Source: Streptomyces bluensis (GTDB taxonomy: Bacteria > Actinomycetota > Actinomycetes > Streptomycetales > Streptomycetaceae). Taken from it: a stretch of 64,000 bases of DNA. The notes below the pieces were generated by a model. That model was not told where the DNA came from and ran no database searches. It worked only from the letters and a program-made list of their open reading frames with translations. The first letter of the stretch is position 1. Each line of letters begins with the position of its first letter. Positions 1-7,146 of the stretch are shown here, piece by piece. The DNA lies in assembly GCF_014650715.1 (NCBI RefSeq), contig NZ_BMVM01000014.1, positions 124,001 to 188,000 of the forward strand, given 5' to 3'. Position numbers and translations under genes: made by a program.

Positions 1-1
1 C

Positions 2-487
2 GACGGTTCGGTGGTGTACCTGCTGTCCAAGCCCGTGAAGCGGCCGACGATCATCTTCACCAAGCTGATCGTGGCGATCGCCGTGACGATGGTGTTCTCG
101 GCGGCCCCGACCTTCGTCGCGGGCCTGATCCTCAACGGCAACGGCCAGCAGATAGCGGTCGCGTACACGGTGGCTGCCCTGGTCGCGTCGATCGCGTACG
201 CGGCGCTCTTCCTCCTGTTGGGCACGGTGACACGGCACGCGGTCGTCTTCGGCCTCGTCTACGCGCTCGTCTGGGAGGCCCTTTTCGGCTCCCTGGTGTC
301 CGGTGCACGCACGCTCAGCGTCCAGCAGTGGGCCCTCGCGGTCGCCCAGAAGGTCGCGGGCGGGGATCTCGTCACCTCGGACGTCGGACTGCCGACCGCG
401 GTGATCCTGCTGGCGGCGGTCACTGCGGGCGCGACCTGGTACGCGGGCCAGAAACTCCGGACGCTGAAGCTGGCCGGGGAAGAGTGA
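2..487 (+). CDS. ABC-2 type transporter permease, C-terminal part (5' end outside window)
   Basis: The frame is open at the left edge of the window, so only the last ~161 codons are present. They encode hydrophobic stretches compatible with about four membrane helices (for example around LIVAIAVTMVFSAAP, AALFLLLGTV, GLVYALVWEALFG and AVILLAAVTAGATW) and a short basic-acidic cytoplasmic tail. This is the pattern of ABC-2 exporter permeases, whose ATP-binding partner is normally encoded just upstream. The substrate cannot be inferred. The stop is followed at once by three tandem copies of a GGGGAGGAGTGA-like unit (486-535), which look like Shine-Dalgarno sequences but lead into no gene. Confidence 0.75.
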   Translation, partial: DGSVVYLLSKPVKRPTIIFTKLIVAIAVTMVFSAAPTFVAGLILNGNGQQIAVAYTVAALVASIAYAALFLLLGTVTRHAVVFGLVYALVWEALFGSLVSGARTLSVQQWALAVAQKVAGGDLVTSDVGLPTAVILLAAVTAGATWYAGQKLRTLKLAGEE

Positions 488-678
488 ACCGGGAGGAGTG
501 AGCGGGGAGGAGTGAGCGGGGAGGAGTGACCGGGCGCCGCGCGAGTGTGGGCGGACTCCCCGTGCGTGGGACTCCCTTCGTGTGAGGGTCCACGCCCGGG
601 GTGCTCCGGGTCTTGACGGTGGCTTCACACGTGTCCGGGCACACTGGGCAAAGGGGATGGACGACCAGGAGGACGGGG

Positions 679-960
679 ATGGCAGCGGAGAAGCCGATAG
701 GCGAGGCCGGGAAGGCCTCGGGAGCCGACGCCGGAGCCGACGCCGGAGCCCGCGCCGGGTCCGGTGACGTCTGGGACGACGTGCTGCTGGACGAGGACTT
801 CATACGGTCCGCGGAGACGTCCGAGCCGTCCGCTCGGGCCCGGATGCTCGCCGCCCGCTGGCGCAGGCAGGCACCTGATCCTCAGCCCTGGCGGTCCGAC
901 GAGCCGCCCGCGGGCTGGTTCTTCAGCAAGGCGCGGCGACGGAAGTGGCGTCGCCGGTAG
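679..960 (+). CDS. Conserved-type small hypothetical protein (93 aa)
   Basis: ATG at 679 follows a strong ribosome site (AGGAGGACGGGG). The product has a low-complexity Ala/Gly/Asp N-terminus, then an acidic segment with WDDVLLDEDF at about residues 32-41, and a very basic C-terminal tail ending KARRRKWRRR. The acidic-then-basic layout and good start suggest a real gene. No domain is recognised and no function is proposed. It lies downstream of the ABC permease on the same strand, 190 bp away. Confidence 0.55.
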   Translation: MAAEKPIGEAGKASGADAGADAGARAGSGDVWDDVLLDEDFIRSAETSEPSARARMLAARWRRQAPDPQPWRSDEPPAGWFFSKARRRKWRRR

Positions 961-1299
961 AAGCTTGGCTCGGTCAGGCCACCGGTGGCTGATTGGCTGG
1001 GGCGTGGTCGGCCGGGTGGCGTGTCGGCGGGGCCGCGCTTCGGCGGGAGCTTTGGACTGCTGGGTGCTGGTTTATTCGGTGGCGTCCGACTTGGTCCTAC
1101 CGGCACAGTGGACCTGTCCCCGAGCCAGGTGTGAGCCGGCGTCACCAACGTGCATCCATGCGTCAGGCTCCCGACAGGGCAGCCCGCGGCGGGCTCCGGA
1201 GAGACACCTCTCCGCCGAGCCCGTCCGCACGGGGAGTTGCCCGGGGCGGCCGCTTCGAGCGCGCGATCCTGCGCGGGCCGCCCCACCCGGCATCTGCCC

Positions 1300-1335
1300 C
1301 TGTGGCTCGGCGGGTTCAGGTCCGCCGAGCCACAG
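1300..1335. terminator. Hairpin terminator, 14-bp perfect stem
   Basis: Arms CTGTGGCTCGGCGG (1300-1313) and its exact complement (1322-1335) are separated by an 8-nt loop. There is no clear U-tract, as is common in Streptomyces. It could end transcripts from either direction between the convergent flanking genes. Confidence 0.6.
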
Positions 1336-1504
1336 AGGCGCTTTCCTGTCACCTCTCCACGGCCGAGTGTGCCTTCTCAGGCGCGCGGAGGGGTGGATGG
1401 GAAGGAGCACGTGGGCTGGGGAACGAGAGCGGGCAAGCCCACGGCATCCGCCCTGCCGTGACCAGCGCGCCGCCCCGTCCATGGCCTCCTCGGCTGGACC
1501 GCGC

Positions 1505-1627
1505 TTCCTCAGCGCACCCCGCCTCCTCAGCACACCCCCGCCTCCTCGTCACACCCCGCCTCCTCAGCGCACCCGAGGCGCCCCGGCACGCCCGAGGCGC
1601 CCCGGCACGCCCGAGGCGCCCCGGCAC
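1505..1627. repeat. Two adjacent GC-rich tandem repeats
   Basis: The first block (1505-1570) has about four imperfect ~18-bp units of the type CCTCCTCAGCGCACCCCG. The second (1571-1627) has three nearly identical 19-bp units, GCCCGAGGCGCCCCGGCAC. No coding role is supported. Confidence 0.75.
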
Positions 1628-1787
1628 ACCGACCCATTGCCGAGTTCGGCCTGCGGAGCGTGAGGCACCCGCCGGTCCACATCCGTCGGGCCGGCACTCC
1701 CCGGTCCTCTACGGCCCGACCCGTCAGCTGACCACCTGCGCTCACCCGGCCACCGGCCTCTGGGTGCGCGCCCCGATCAGAGACCTA

Positions 1788-2606
1788 TCAGCCCAGCAAC
1801 CGCTCCAGGACCAGTGCGATGCCGTCCTCCTCGTTGGAGGACGTCACTTCGTCGGCGACGGCCTTGAGTTCCTCGTGGGCGTTGGCCATGGCGACGCCGT
1901 GGGCTGCCCAGGCGAACATGGGGATGTCGTTGGGCATGTCGCCGAAGGCGAGGGTGTCGGTGGCGCGGAAGCCGAGGCGGCGGGCGGCCAGGGAGAGACC
2001 GGTGGCCTTGGTCAGGCCCAGGGGGAGGATCTCCACTATGCCCTCGCCCGCCATGACGACCCCCACCAGGCCACCCGCGATCCGGCGGGCCGCGTCGGCG
2101 AGTTCGTCGTCGGAGAGGGTCGGGTGCTGGACGTACACCTTGTTCAGGGGAGCGGCCCAGAGGTCCGCCGCGTCCCGGATCGGCTGGTAGGGCAGCGGTC
2201 CGTCGTGGACGCGGTAGCCGGGGCCGACGAGTACCTCGCCGTCCAGGCCGTCACGGCTCGCGGCCAGCAGCAGGCGTCCGACCTCCGCCTCGATCTTGGC
2301 CAGGGCAAGTGTCGCGAGCTGCCGGTCAAGGGTCACCGAGGTGAGCAGCCGGTGCTCCCCCGCGTCGTACACCTGCGCGCCCTGGCCGCAGACCGCGAGG
2401 CCGCGGTAGCCGAGATCGTCCAGGATGTGCTTGGTCCAGGGCACTGAACGTCCTGTGACGACGATGTGCGCGGCGCCCGCCGCCGTGGCGACGGCGAGTG
2501 CCGCGCGCGTGCGCTCCGAGACCGTGTCGTCGGAGCGCAGCAGTGTCCCGTCGAGATCGGTCGCGATCAGCTTGTACGGGATGTCCTGGGCGGCGGCCTC
2601 GCTCAC
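1788..2606 (-). CDS. HAD-superfamily phosphatase, Cof/YidA type
   Basis: A cytosolic Mg-dependent phosphohydrolase of 272 residues, the usual size of the Cof subfamily; the substrate (often a sugar phosphate or flavin phosphate in this family) is unknown. Motif I is DLDGTLL near the N-terminus with the nucleophile Asp, motif II is VVTGRS, a conserved Lys lies in LTKATGLS, and motif IV is FGDMPNDIPMF. The GTG start at 2606 overlaps the serS stop as GTGA, so the gene is translationally coupled to serS. A longer open frame exists upstream but lies wholly inside serS, so it was not used. Confidence 0.88.
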   Translation of the reverse strand: MSEAAAQDIPYKLIATDLDGTLLRSDDTVSERTRAALAVATAAGAAHIVVTGRSVPWTKHILDDLGYRGLAVCGQGAQVYDAGEHRLLTSVTLDRQLATLALAKIEAEVGRLLLAASRDGLDGEVLVGPGYRVHDGPLPYQPIRDAADLWAAPLNKVYVQHPTLSDDELADAARRIAGGLVGVVMAGEGIVEILPLGLTKATGLSLAARRLGFRATDTLAFGDMPNDIPMFAWAAHGVAMANAHEELKAVADEVTSSNEEDGIALVLERLLG

Positions 2607-3880
2607 CTGGCTACCGGTTCCAGCACCTCGCGGCCACCCAGGTAGGGGCGCAGCACCTCGGGCACCCGCACGGTGCCGTCGGCCTGCTGGTGGTTCTCCA
2701 GGATCGCGACGATCGTGCGCGGGACGGCGCACAGCGTGCCGTTCAGCGTCGCCAGCGGGCGGACCGTCTTGCCGTCACGGACGCGGATCGACAGACGACG
2801 GGACTGGAACTCGGTGCAGTCCGAGGTCGAGGTCAGCTCGCGGTACTTACCCTGGGTCGGGATCCATGCCTCGCAGTCGAACTTGCGGGAGGCGGAGGCG
2901 CCCAGGTCGGCGCTGGCCACGTCGATCACGCGGAACGGCAGCCCCAGCGAGGTCAGCCACTGCTTCTCCCACTCCAGCAGGCGCTGGTGCTCGGCCTGCG
3001 AGTCCTCCGGAGCGACGTACGAGAACATCTCGACCTTGTCGAACTGGTGGACGCGGAAGATGCCGCGGGTGTCCTTGCCATGCGAGCCGGCCTCGCGGCG
3101 GAAGCACGGGGAGAAGCCGGCGTAGCGCAGCGGGAGGCGGTCGGCGTCGAGGATCTCGTCCATGTGGTACGCGGCCAGCGGGACCTCGGAGGTGCCGACG
3201 AGGTAGAGGTCGTCCTTGTCGAAGTGGTAGACGTCCTGGGCCGCCTGGCCCAGGAAACCCGTGCCCGCCATCGACTGCGGGCGGACCAGCGCCGGGGTCA
3301 GCATCGGGGTGAAGCCGGCGGCCGTGGCCTGCGCCATCGCCGCGTTCACGAGGGCCAGCTCCAGGAGGGCGCCGACACCGGTGAGGAAGTAGAAGCGCGA
3401 ACCCGAGACCTTCGCGCCGCGCTCGACGTCGATCGCGCCGAGGATCTGGCCGAGCTCCAGGTGGTCCTTGGGCTCGAAGCCCTCGGCTGCGAAGTCGCGG
3501 ATCTCGCCGTGCGTCTCCAGGGTGACGAAGTCCTCCTCGCCGCCGACGGGCACGTCGGGGTGCACGAGGTTGCCGAGCCGGAGGAGCAGTTCCTGGGTCT
3601 CCGTCGCGGCCGTGTCACGCTCGGCGTCTGCCGTCTTGACGTCGGCGGCCAGTTGGCTCGCCTTCTTCAGCAGCTCGGCCTTCTCGTCGCCCGAGGCCTT
3701 GGGGATCAGCTTGCCGAGCGTCTTCTGCTCGGCGCGGAGCTCGTCGAAGCGGACGCCGGACGACCTGCGCCGCTCGTCGGCAGACAGGAGGGCGTCGACG
3801 AGCGCGACGTCCTCTCCACGGGCACGCTGCGACGCGCGCACACGGTCGGGGTCCTCACGGAGAAGGCGAAGGTCAATCAC
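2603..3880 (-). CDS. serS: Seryl-tRNA synthetase
   Basis: Class II aminoacyl-tRNA synthetase charging tRNA-Ser in the cytoplasm; 425 residues, full length. The N-terminal ~110 residues form the antiparallel coiled-coil arm that contacts the tRNA. The catalytic core shows the TSE substrate loop (LVGTSEVPLAAYH), motif 2 (FRREAGSHGKDTRGIFR) and motif 3 near the end (GTLCAVPRTIVAILE). Translation starts at a GTG, weakly preceded by TTGAGG. It is the first gene of a two-gene unit with the HAD phosphatase. The upstream ~700 bp up to pheA contain a DnaA-box cluster. Confidence 0.97.
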   Translation of the reverse strand: MIDLRLLREDPDRVRASQRARGEDVALVDALLSADERRRSSGVRFDELRAEQKTLGKLIPKASGDEKAELLKKASQLAADVKTADAERDTAATETQELLLRLGNLVHPDVPVGGEEDFVTLETHGEIRDFAAEGFEPKDHLELGQILGAIDVERGAKVSGSRFYFLTGVGALLELALVNAAMAQATAAGFTPMLTPALVRPQSMAGTGFLGQAAQDVYHFDKDDLYLVGTSEVPLAAYHMDEILDADRLPLRYAGFSPCFRREAGSHGKDTRGIFRVHQFDKVEMFSYVAPEDSQAEHQRLLEWEKQWLTSLGLPFRVIDVASADLGASASRKFDCEAWIPTQGKYRELTSTSDCTEFQSRRLSIRVRDGKTVRPLATLNGTLCAVPRTIVAILENHQQADGTVRVPEVLRPYLGGREVLEPVAR

Positions 3881-4581
3881 GCCTCAAGGCTACCGGTGCA
3901 CGGTTCCGGCCCACGACTTGAAATTGCAATACGCGACCTTTGTGCGCTTTAGCCTGAAATGTCGATCCCTGTGAGAGTTGTTGCGGGAGTCGCTGCGGGA
4001 GCGGCTGTGGGGCGTCAAGCGAAAGGAGATCGACTCCCCGAAAAGGGGTGGAGTTGAAGTGCCTCGTTGACTCTATTTCCTTGTGGCGTACGGGACTTGG
4101 CGACCGGCTGTCCACAGGAATCCACACCCGGGGAAAGTTATCCACAGGCTGTGCGAAAGATCTGTGGACTTCGGGCGTGATCATTTCGAGGCTGGTGCGC
4201 GAAGTGGAGAATTCCCGGCTCAAACCATCTCCATACCCACTTTCGAGTGGAAATGGGTCGCCTCAAAGGATTGTCCGAGGGAAATGGGTGGACGAAGGGT
4301 GATCCGTGGGGTGTCGGGAGGGGTTGGTCCCCATAGGGGGATTTGTCGATGAAGTAGTGCTGCCCTGTCGACTTGTCCCCAGGTCGAGAAGCAAACCTGT
4401 GGATAACTTCTGCGGATGGAGAAAATCAGCAGGTAGGACTGGTTGTGAGGACCTGTGCACAACCGGAATCGCTCCCTCTGGGAAGCGTCTCGGAGGCCTC
4501 CAGAAGGCGTCCTGGGGGCGTCCTGGAGGCGTCCCGGAGGTGGCCGGAAAGCGTGGTTCGATCGGCCCCGAGGCGACCTGC
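3881..4581. other. 701-bp serS-pheA intergenic region
   Basis: No gene is supported. The stretch is richer in A+T than its surroundings between about 4000 and 4460 and carries multiple DnaA-box-like nonamers (separate entry). It must also hold the serS promoter on the minus strand. A small CCACT/AGTGG stem lies near 4240. Confidence 0.7.
4108..4462. promoter_or_regulatory. Cluster of DnaA boxes
   Basis: Good matches to the DnaA nonamer (TTGTCCACA or TTATCCACA) are CTGTCCACA 4108-4116, GAATCCACA 4118-4126, TTATCCACA 4138-4146, the complement of AAGTCCACA 4163-4171, and the complement of TTATCCACA 4398-4406. Weaker one-mismatch sites are TTGTCCCCA 4373-4381 and the complement of TTGTGCACA 4454-4462. 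Four boxes fall within 64 bp. No dnaA or dnaN gene is adjacent, so this is not oriC; a DnaA-titrating or replication-control site is the natural reading. Confidence 0.72.
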
Positions 4582-5517
4582 CTAGAACCTGCCGTCCTGG
4601 CAGCGCGCCACCCAGTCCGCGGCCGTCACGAACTCGGCGTCGGACGTCCCCGGCAGCGGGGTGCGGATGTCCTTCACGGTCGCGTCCGCGCGCGGGTACG
4701 ACCCGAGATACCGCACCTCCAGGCAGATCCGCTTGAGTCCCATCAGGGCCTCCGCCACACGCCGGTCGGAGATGTGTCCTTCCGCGTCGATGGCGAAGCA
4801 GTAGTTGCCGATGCCCTGGCCGGTGGGGCGGGACTGCAGCAGCATCAGGTTGACGCCCCGCACGGCGAACTCGCCCAGCAGGTCGCGCAGTCCGCCCGGG
4901 TGGTCGTCGCGCTGCCAGATGACCACCGAGGTCTTGTCCGCGCCCGTGCGTGCCGCGGGACGGGCGGGGCGGCCGACGAGCACGAAGCGGGTCTGGGCGT
5001 TCTCCGCGTCGTGGATCCCGGTCTCCAGGGGCTCCAGGCCGTACCGGGCGGCCGCGAACTCGCCCGCGAAGGCCGCGTCGTACCGGCCGTCCTGGACGAG
5101 CCGGGCGCCGTCCGCGTTCGATGCCGCCGACTCCCAGACGACGTCGGGCGGCAGGTTGGCCTTCATCCAGTTGCGAACCTGCGGCTGGGCGGCCGGGTGC
5201 GCGGTGACCGTCTTGATCTCCGACAGCTTCGTGCCGGGCCTGACCAGCAGGGCGAAGGCGATGGAGAGAAGCACCTCGCGGTAGATCATCAGCGGGGCGC
5301 CGGCGACCAGCTCGTCGAGCGTGGTCGTGATGCCGCCCTCGACGGAGTTCTCGATCGGTACGAACGCGGCCTCCGCCTCGCCGTTGCGGACGGCGTCGAG
5401 CGCGGCGGGCACGGACACCATGGGGACGAGCTCACGGGTCGCCGCCTCCGGCAGAGTGCGCAGGGCGACCTCGGTGAAGGTGCCCTCGGGGCCGAGGTAC
5501 GCGTAACTGGCTGGCAT
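4582..5517 (-). CDS. pheA: Prephenate dehydratase
   Basis: Converts prephenate to phenylpyruvate in phenylalanine synthesis, in the cytosol. The 311-residue monofunctional form has an N-terminal catalytic domain (AYLGPEGTFTEVAL; ENSVEGGITTTLD; the TRF signature in NAQTRFVLV) and a C-terminal ACT regulatory domain (VVIWQRDDHPGGL, then LQSRPTGQGIGNY) expected to bind phenylalanine for feedback control. Start ATG follows GGGTGAGG. It is transcribed toward serS, but the 701-bp gap with DnaA boxes argues against a single transcription unit. Confidence 0.96.
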   Translation of the reverse strand: MPASYAYLGPEGTFTEVALRTLPEAATRELVPMVSVPAALDAVRNGEAEAAFVPIENSVEGGITTTLDELVAGAPLMIYREVLLSIAFALLVRPGTKLSEIKTVTAHPAAQPQVRNWMKANLPPDVVWESAASNADGARLVQDGRYDAAFAGEFAAARYGLEPLETGIHDAENAQTRFVLVGRPARPAARTGADKTSVVIWQRDDHPGGLRDLLGEFAVRGVNLMLLQSRPTGQGIGNYCFAIDAEGHISDRRVAEALMGLKRICLEVRYLGSYPRADATVKDIRTPLPGTSDAEFVTAADWVARCQDGRF

Positions 5518-5660
5518 GGCCTCACCCTAATGGGCCTTGCGGATCCCGGCGCACGCTCACCACCCCGACCACCCCTGAGGGCGATGCCCGGCACGAGAGC
5601 GCTCCCACGCCTGGGTGGGGTCCCACAGAACTGCACCACCCGTGCATACCCCATGGCAGC

Positions 5661-5703
5661 GCGCTCCACAGCGCTCCACAGGGCCCCACAGGGGCCCCAC
5701 AGA
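5661..5703. repeat. 10-bp tandem repeat downstream of dtpA
   Basis: Four imperfect copies of a decamer of the type GCGCTCCACA / GGGCCCCACA lie between the dtpA stop and the pheA start. No terminator with a clean stem was seen here. Confidence 0.6.
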
Positions 5704-5710
5704 GTGTTCC

Positions 5711-7138
5711 TCACCCCTCCAGCAGCCGCTGTCCCACGTACTCGCCCTCCGCGGCCCCACCCGGAACCGCGAACAGGCCGCTCGCCTCGTGACGGATGTA
5801 CTTCGACAGGGCGTCACCCCGGTCGAGCTTGCGCTGCACCGGGACGAAGCCACGCAGCGGGTCGGCCTGCCAGCAGACGAAGAGCAGGCCCGCGTCGGGC
5901 ACCCCGTCCCTGTCGATGCCGTCGTGGAAGGAGAAGGGGCGGCGGAGCATGGCCGCGCCGCCGTTCTGGTCGGGGCGGGTGATCCGGGCGTGGGCGTTGA
6001 TCGGGATGATCAGCCTGCCGCCGGAGTCGGTCTTCTCCAGGTCCGGCTCCGTGGTCTCGCTGCCGCCGGTCAGGGGTGCGCCGGTGGACTTCTTCCGCCC
6101 GATGACGTCCTCCTGGTCCTTGAGCGAGAGCTTCTCCCAGTCGTCGAGGAGCATGCGGATACGGCGGACGACCGCGTAGGAGCCGTATCTCATCCATGCC
6201 GGGTCGCCGGAGCCGGACTCCGGTACGAAGATGCGCTGGTCGAAGTCGGTGTCGGTCGGTTTCGGGTTGCGGGTGCCGTCGATCTGGCCCATGAGGTTGC
6301 GGGCCGTCATGGGCTGGGTGGTGGCTCCCGGTGAGCGGTTGAAGCCGTTCATCTGCCAGCGGACGCGTGCCGCGCTGCCCGCGTCCTTCTGGATCGCGCG
6401 CAGGGCGTGGAAGGCGACGAGCGCGTCGTTGGCACCGATCTGTACCCACAGGTCGCCGTTGCTGCGTGCCTTGTCGAGGTGGTCGGAGGAGAAGTCGGGC
6501 AGCGGGTCCAGCGCGTCCGGGCGCTGCTCCTCCAGCCCTGTACGGGCGAAGAAGCTGTACCCGAACCCGAACGTGACCGTCAGGGACGAGGGCCCCGCGT
6601 CGCGGGCCACGTCCGTGTCGTCCTGTGCGGACGCTTCGCCCGCCATCAGTCGCCGGGCGGTCTCCGACCAGCGTCGCAGCAGCGCGGCAGCCTCCTTGCG
6701 GCCCGCGCCCGCGGCCAGGTCGAACGTGACGAGATGCCCACGGGCCTGGAGGGCGGTGGTGATCCCGGGCTGATGTTTCCCGTGAAACATCACCTGGTCG
6801 GCCCCGACGGAGCTGAGCGGCGTGGTCCTGTCGGCCTCGGCCGAGGGCGCGGCCGCGTATCCGGCGGCTCCGCCCACGGCGCCCAGTGCGAGCCCGGTCG
6901 CGCCGGCGGTGCCCAGCAGACGCCGCCGCGAAATGGGCCCTCCCGAAGGGGACGCCAACGGCGCGGTGCGCTCCGAAGAAGTGCTCCCCAAGGCACCGGC
7001 GGAGCCTGAAGCACTTGCGGAGCCCGCAGAGCCCGGGGCACGCACGGAATCCTCGGAGCCCAGGGCACGCACGGAATCCGCGGAGCCCGGGGAATCCGCT
7101 CCCGGTGCGGGAGCCTCGGGTGTGGACTGGTCAGCCAT
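5711..7138 (-). CDS. dtpA: Dye-decolourising heme peroxidase, Tat-exported (DtpA/EfeB type)
   Basis: Extracytoplasmic heme peroxidase of the DyP family, 475 residues. A twin-arginine signal (SRRRLLGTAG, residues 70-79) and hydrophobic stretch direct folded export. The family signature GQIDGTRNP carries the distal Asp, and the proximal His lies in INAHARITRP. In S. lividans the orthologous peroxidase is linked by published work to copper-dependent maturation of the oxidase GlxA and to morphogenesis. Start ATG lies 8 bp after the CopC-CopD stop. Oddly, ~69 low-complexity residues precede the Tat motif, encoded partly by a ~26-bp tandem repeat (about 7040-7110), so a later start remains possible. 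Confidence 0.9.
   Translation of the reverse strand: MADQSTPEAPAPGADSPGSADSVRALGSEDSVRAPGSAGSASASGSAGALGSTSSERTAPLASPSGGPISRRRLLGTAGATGLALGAVGGAAGYAAAPSAEADRTTPLSSVGADQVMFHGKHQPGITTALQARGHLVTFDLAAGAGRKEAAALLRRWSETARRLMAGEASAQDDTDVARDAGPSSLTVTFGFGYSFFARTGLEEQRPDALDPLPDFSSDHLDKARSNGDLWVQIGANDALVAFHALRAIQKDAGSAARVRWQMNGFNRSPGATTQPMTARNLMGQIDGTRNPKPTDTDFDQRIFVPESGSGDPAWMRYGSYAVVRRIRMLLDDWEKLSLKDQEDVIGRKKSTGAPLTGGSETTEPDLEKTDSGGRLIIPINAHARITRPDQNGGAAMLRRPFSFHDGIDRDGVPDAGLLFVCWQADPLRGFVPVQRKLDRGDALSKYIRHEASGLFAVPGGAAEGEYVGQRLLEG
6771..6792. promoter_or_regulatory. parS-like site inside dtpA (one mismatch)
   Basis: The 16-mer TGTTTCCCGTGAAACA (6774-6789) differs from the parS consensus TGTTTCACGTGAAACA at one central base, and the dyad extends to TGAT/ATCA on both sides (22 bp). 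Streptomyces parS sites cluster around oriC and often lie inside genes, so ParB binding is plausible. Confidence 0.6.
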
Positions 7139-7146
7139 GATGTGGT

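Larger units (their letters stand above)
961..1787. other. 827-bp region without a supported gene
   Basis: Open frames run through on both strands but lack start signals and domain content, as is usual in high-GC DNA. What can be seen is a strong hairpin at 1300-1335 and two adjoining GC-rich tandem repeats at 1505-1627. The convergent genes on either side (plus-strand 679-960, minus-strand 1788-2606) fit an intergenic terminator region. Confidence 0.6.

Noticed and set aside
1788..2732. Longer version of the HAD phosphatase starting at 2732
   Set aside because: The extra 42 codons lie entirely within serS and are Arg/Pro-rich shadow sequence; the GTG at 2606 gives a normal N-terminus and a GTGA overlap.
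3881..4581. oriC
   Set aside because: DnaA boxes are present, but dnaA, dnaN and rpmH are not adjacent, and oriC of Streptomyces has many more boxes than the five to seven seen here.
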